Positions 49,593-51,092 of a stretch of 51,092 nt of DNA are shown here, piece after piece; the stretch's first letter is position 1, and each line of letters starts with the position of its first letter. Location of the stretch: positions 1-51,092 of the forward strand of contig JAAFKE010000026.1 in assembly GCA_013298215.1 (NCBI GenBank). Direction: 5' to 3'. A model generated the notes under the pieces. It made no database searches. It had not been told where the DNA came from and was given only the letters and a program-made list of their open reading frames with translations. The translations under genes and the position numbers were made by a program. This stretch comes from Cytophagales bacterium (GTDB taxonomy: Bacteria > Bacteroidota > Bacteroidia > Cytophagales > Spirosomataceae).

Positions 49593-49621
49593 GTTTCAAA
49601 ATTCAAAGATGCGTTAGAATG
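49593..49621 (-). repeat. Degenerate CRISPR repeat at the trailer end
   Basis: This 29-base stretch matches the array repeat at 21 of 29 positions (GTTTCAA at its start; CAAAG/TGCG and GAA blocks inside) and lies exactly one repeat-spacer unit before the first perfect repeat (38-base gap). One unit further out, 49547-49555 (GATTGAAGG) matches the last nine bases of the repeat in phase, 37 bases away. Both suggest that the array decays on this side. Confidence 0.75.
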
Positions 49622-49659
49622 GAAAGCAAACTAACACAAAAACGAACTTACTAACAAAC

Positions 49660-51092
49660 GTTTCAATACCCGAAGGTGCGATTGAAGGGCGCGTTCGACG
49701 GCGCAAAACGTGGCGGCATACCAGGAGTTTCAATACCCGAAGGTGCGATTGAAGGGACGCGCGAAGTGAAATTTCGTTTCAATGATGAAAAGTTTCAATA
49801 CCCGAAGGTGCGATTGAAGGTCAGTCAAATATTTGGCAAAGTCTTCTCCCATTTCAGGTTTCAATACCCGAAGGTGCGATTGAAGGGAAGAGATAATGAG
49901 TGTATTGTGTTGCTTTTTTTAGTTTCAATACCCGAAGGTGCGATTGAAGGGCAACACGACAAAGGAGTTTATTGAGGCCAATGACAGTTTCAATACCCGA
50001 AGGTGCGATTGAAGGAAATTTCCAATTTGAGGTTTGAGGAATATATGAATGTTTCAATACCCGAAGGTGCGATTGAAGGGCATCCCAATATTTTACCCAT
50101 TCTCGAAACGTCCCGGTTTCAATACCCGAAGGTGCGATTGAAGGGTCATTGGAAACTTCGATTTTAGGGGTTTAAGGATGTTTCAATACCCGAAGGTGCG
50201 ATTGAAGGGCTTCTGGGTCGCTGGTAGTGTGAGGGTTACGAAGGTGTTTCAATACCCGAAGGTGCGATTGAAGGGCATCCCAATATTTTACCCATTCTCG
50301 AAACGTCCTGGTTTCAATACCCGAAGGTGCGATTGAAGGTTAGCCCCCGCAAAAACCAGCTTGCGTGTCCGCAACGGTTTCAATACCCGAAGGTGCGATT
50401 GAAGGATTCATGAAAAGTAGAGCCAAAAGCAAATGCTTTTTGTTTCAATACCCGAAGGTGCGATTGAAGGTTATGTTCTTTTTGTTTATTGTTTAAACTG
50501 TTTTCTTGTTTCAATACCCGAAGGTGCGATTGAAGGTTCCCGAATGTGTATTGGTTGCAGGGTGAAATAAAAGTTTCAATACCCGAAGGTGCGATTGAAG
50601 GGCCCCCTTTATTTTTTTTAGGCTTTTTTCCTGTTTAGTTTCAATACCCGAAGGTGCGATTGAAGGGCCTGGCCGCTGCGGGCAGCCCCAAAACACGCGC
50701 CCCAAGTTTCAATACCCGAAGGTGCGATTGAAGGTCTGCCCATTTTGGTACTGCACTTTGTAGGCCAGCGCGTGTTTCAATACCCGAAGGTGCGATTGAA
50801 GGAGCTGGGCCTCAAAAATATGGTGCCGCAGCAGTTTTGTTTCAATACCCGAAGGTGCGATTGAAGGAGTGCAAAATTGACGCTGGGCTGGCCTCGGGAT
50901 TGGGTTTCAATACCCGAAGGTGCGATTGAAGGGCACGTTTTCGGAGTACTGTTTTCCCTCAATAATTTGTTTCAATACCCGAAGGTGCGATTGAAGGGAT
51001 GTATATCCAGTGCCATATTCTTCACCTTGTTTGTAGTTTCAATACCCGAAGGTGCGATTGAAGGAGTATTTGGTAGGCAGCCCCGCAGAATA
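49660..51092 (-). CRISPR. CRISPR array, 22 perfect repeats, continues past the window
   Basis: Twenty-two identical 29-bp repeats start at 49660, 49727, 49792, 49858, 49922, 49987, 50051, 50116, 50180, 50246, 50311, 50377, 50442, 50508, 50573, 50638, 50706, 50774, 50839, 50904, 50969 and 51036. Plus-strand repeats begin GTTTCAATACC and end GCGATTGAAGG. There are 21 full spacers of 35-39 bp and 28 bases of a further one. The minus strand reads CCTTCAATCG...GTATTGAAAC, with the ATTGAAAC 3' end typical of type I/III crRNA handles, so transcription is probably right to left. The degenerate repeat on the left agrees. Spacers 7 (50080-50115) and 10 (50275-50310) differ at one base. No cas genes are visible. 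Confidence 0.98.

Noticed and set aside
49676-50962. Short frames across the CRISPR array (e.g. plus FQYPKVRLK, minus PSIAPSGIET)
   Set aside because: They are translations of the CRISPR repeat and not genes.
49660-51092. Search for cas genes or anti-CRISPR genes in the window
   Set aside because: No product resembling Cas1, Cas2, Cas3, Cas9, Cas10 or Csm/Cmr proteins was seen in any frame; they may lie right of the window.

Overview
The window comes from a Bacteroidota chromosome, most likely a Cytophagales-type gliding or environmental lineage. The evidence is the set of type IX secretion genes (a PorU2-like sortase, a PorW/SprE-like lipoprotein, cargo with type A and type B C-terminal sorting domains), the TlpA-like thioredoxins with signal peptides, an S16 protein with a long C-terminal tail, and promoters of the TTTG-N19..21-TANNTTTG type. 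No rRNA or tRNA gene was seen. Species-level assignment is not possible by reading alone.

Layout. 1-400: the end of an ISAs1-family insertion sequence. 555-8746: a peptide maturation and export locus. It holds a CarboxypepD_reg-like secreted protein, a 76-residue double-glycine-leader peptide, two TlpA-like thioredoxin proteins plus a truncated third, a C39-peptidase ABC exporter and an HlyD-type fusion protein. The first 5 kb look clearly AT-richer than the rest. 8747-14790: guaB, a fabG-type reductase, a leucine-rich-repeat protein, an OmpR/HisKA two-component pair and a small unknown exported protein. 14760-21904: a surface-polysaccharide region with four glycosyltransferases, two FkbM methyltransferases and WecB. 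21990-24114: an AtpI-like/AtpZ pair and a lone sufB. 24238-26241: a gliding-type adhesin. 26424-28414: rpsP-rimM-trmD. 28475-30826: penicillin-binding protein 1A. 30940-40152: a type IX secretion region (PorW/SprE-like, a cargo protein, PorU2-like) that also contains an overlooked 47-residue lasso-type RiPP precursor and an asparagine-synthetase-like protein without the glutaminase cysteine. 40135-43199: alaS and a MerR-like regulator. 43387-47606: an RND efflux adaptor and pump. 47810-48501: a membrane protein with an HTH regulator. 48537-49544: a fourth TlpA-like protein. 49593-51092: a CRISPR array running off the window end.

How the parts work together. In the first locus the exporter should cut the leader after Gly-Gly and move a 53-residue, three-cysteine peptide out with HlyD, and the TlpA proteins could set its disulfides in the periplasm. 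The most interesting hidden items are: (i) the lasso-like precursor at 33298-33441 (minus, TTG start) about 5 kb from the cyclase-like AsnB homologue; (ii) small palindromic elements inserted in frame inside the peptide exporter; (iii) a CRISPR array read right to left, with a decayed trailer repeat next to a thioredoxin gene and two spacers that differ at one base in the predicted seed; and (iv) five near-identical 39-bp repeats ending the S16 gene. No cas genes lie in the window.
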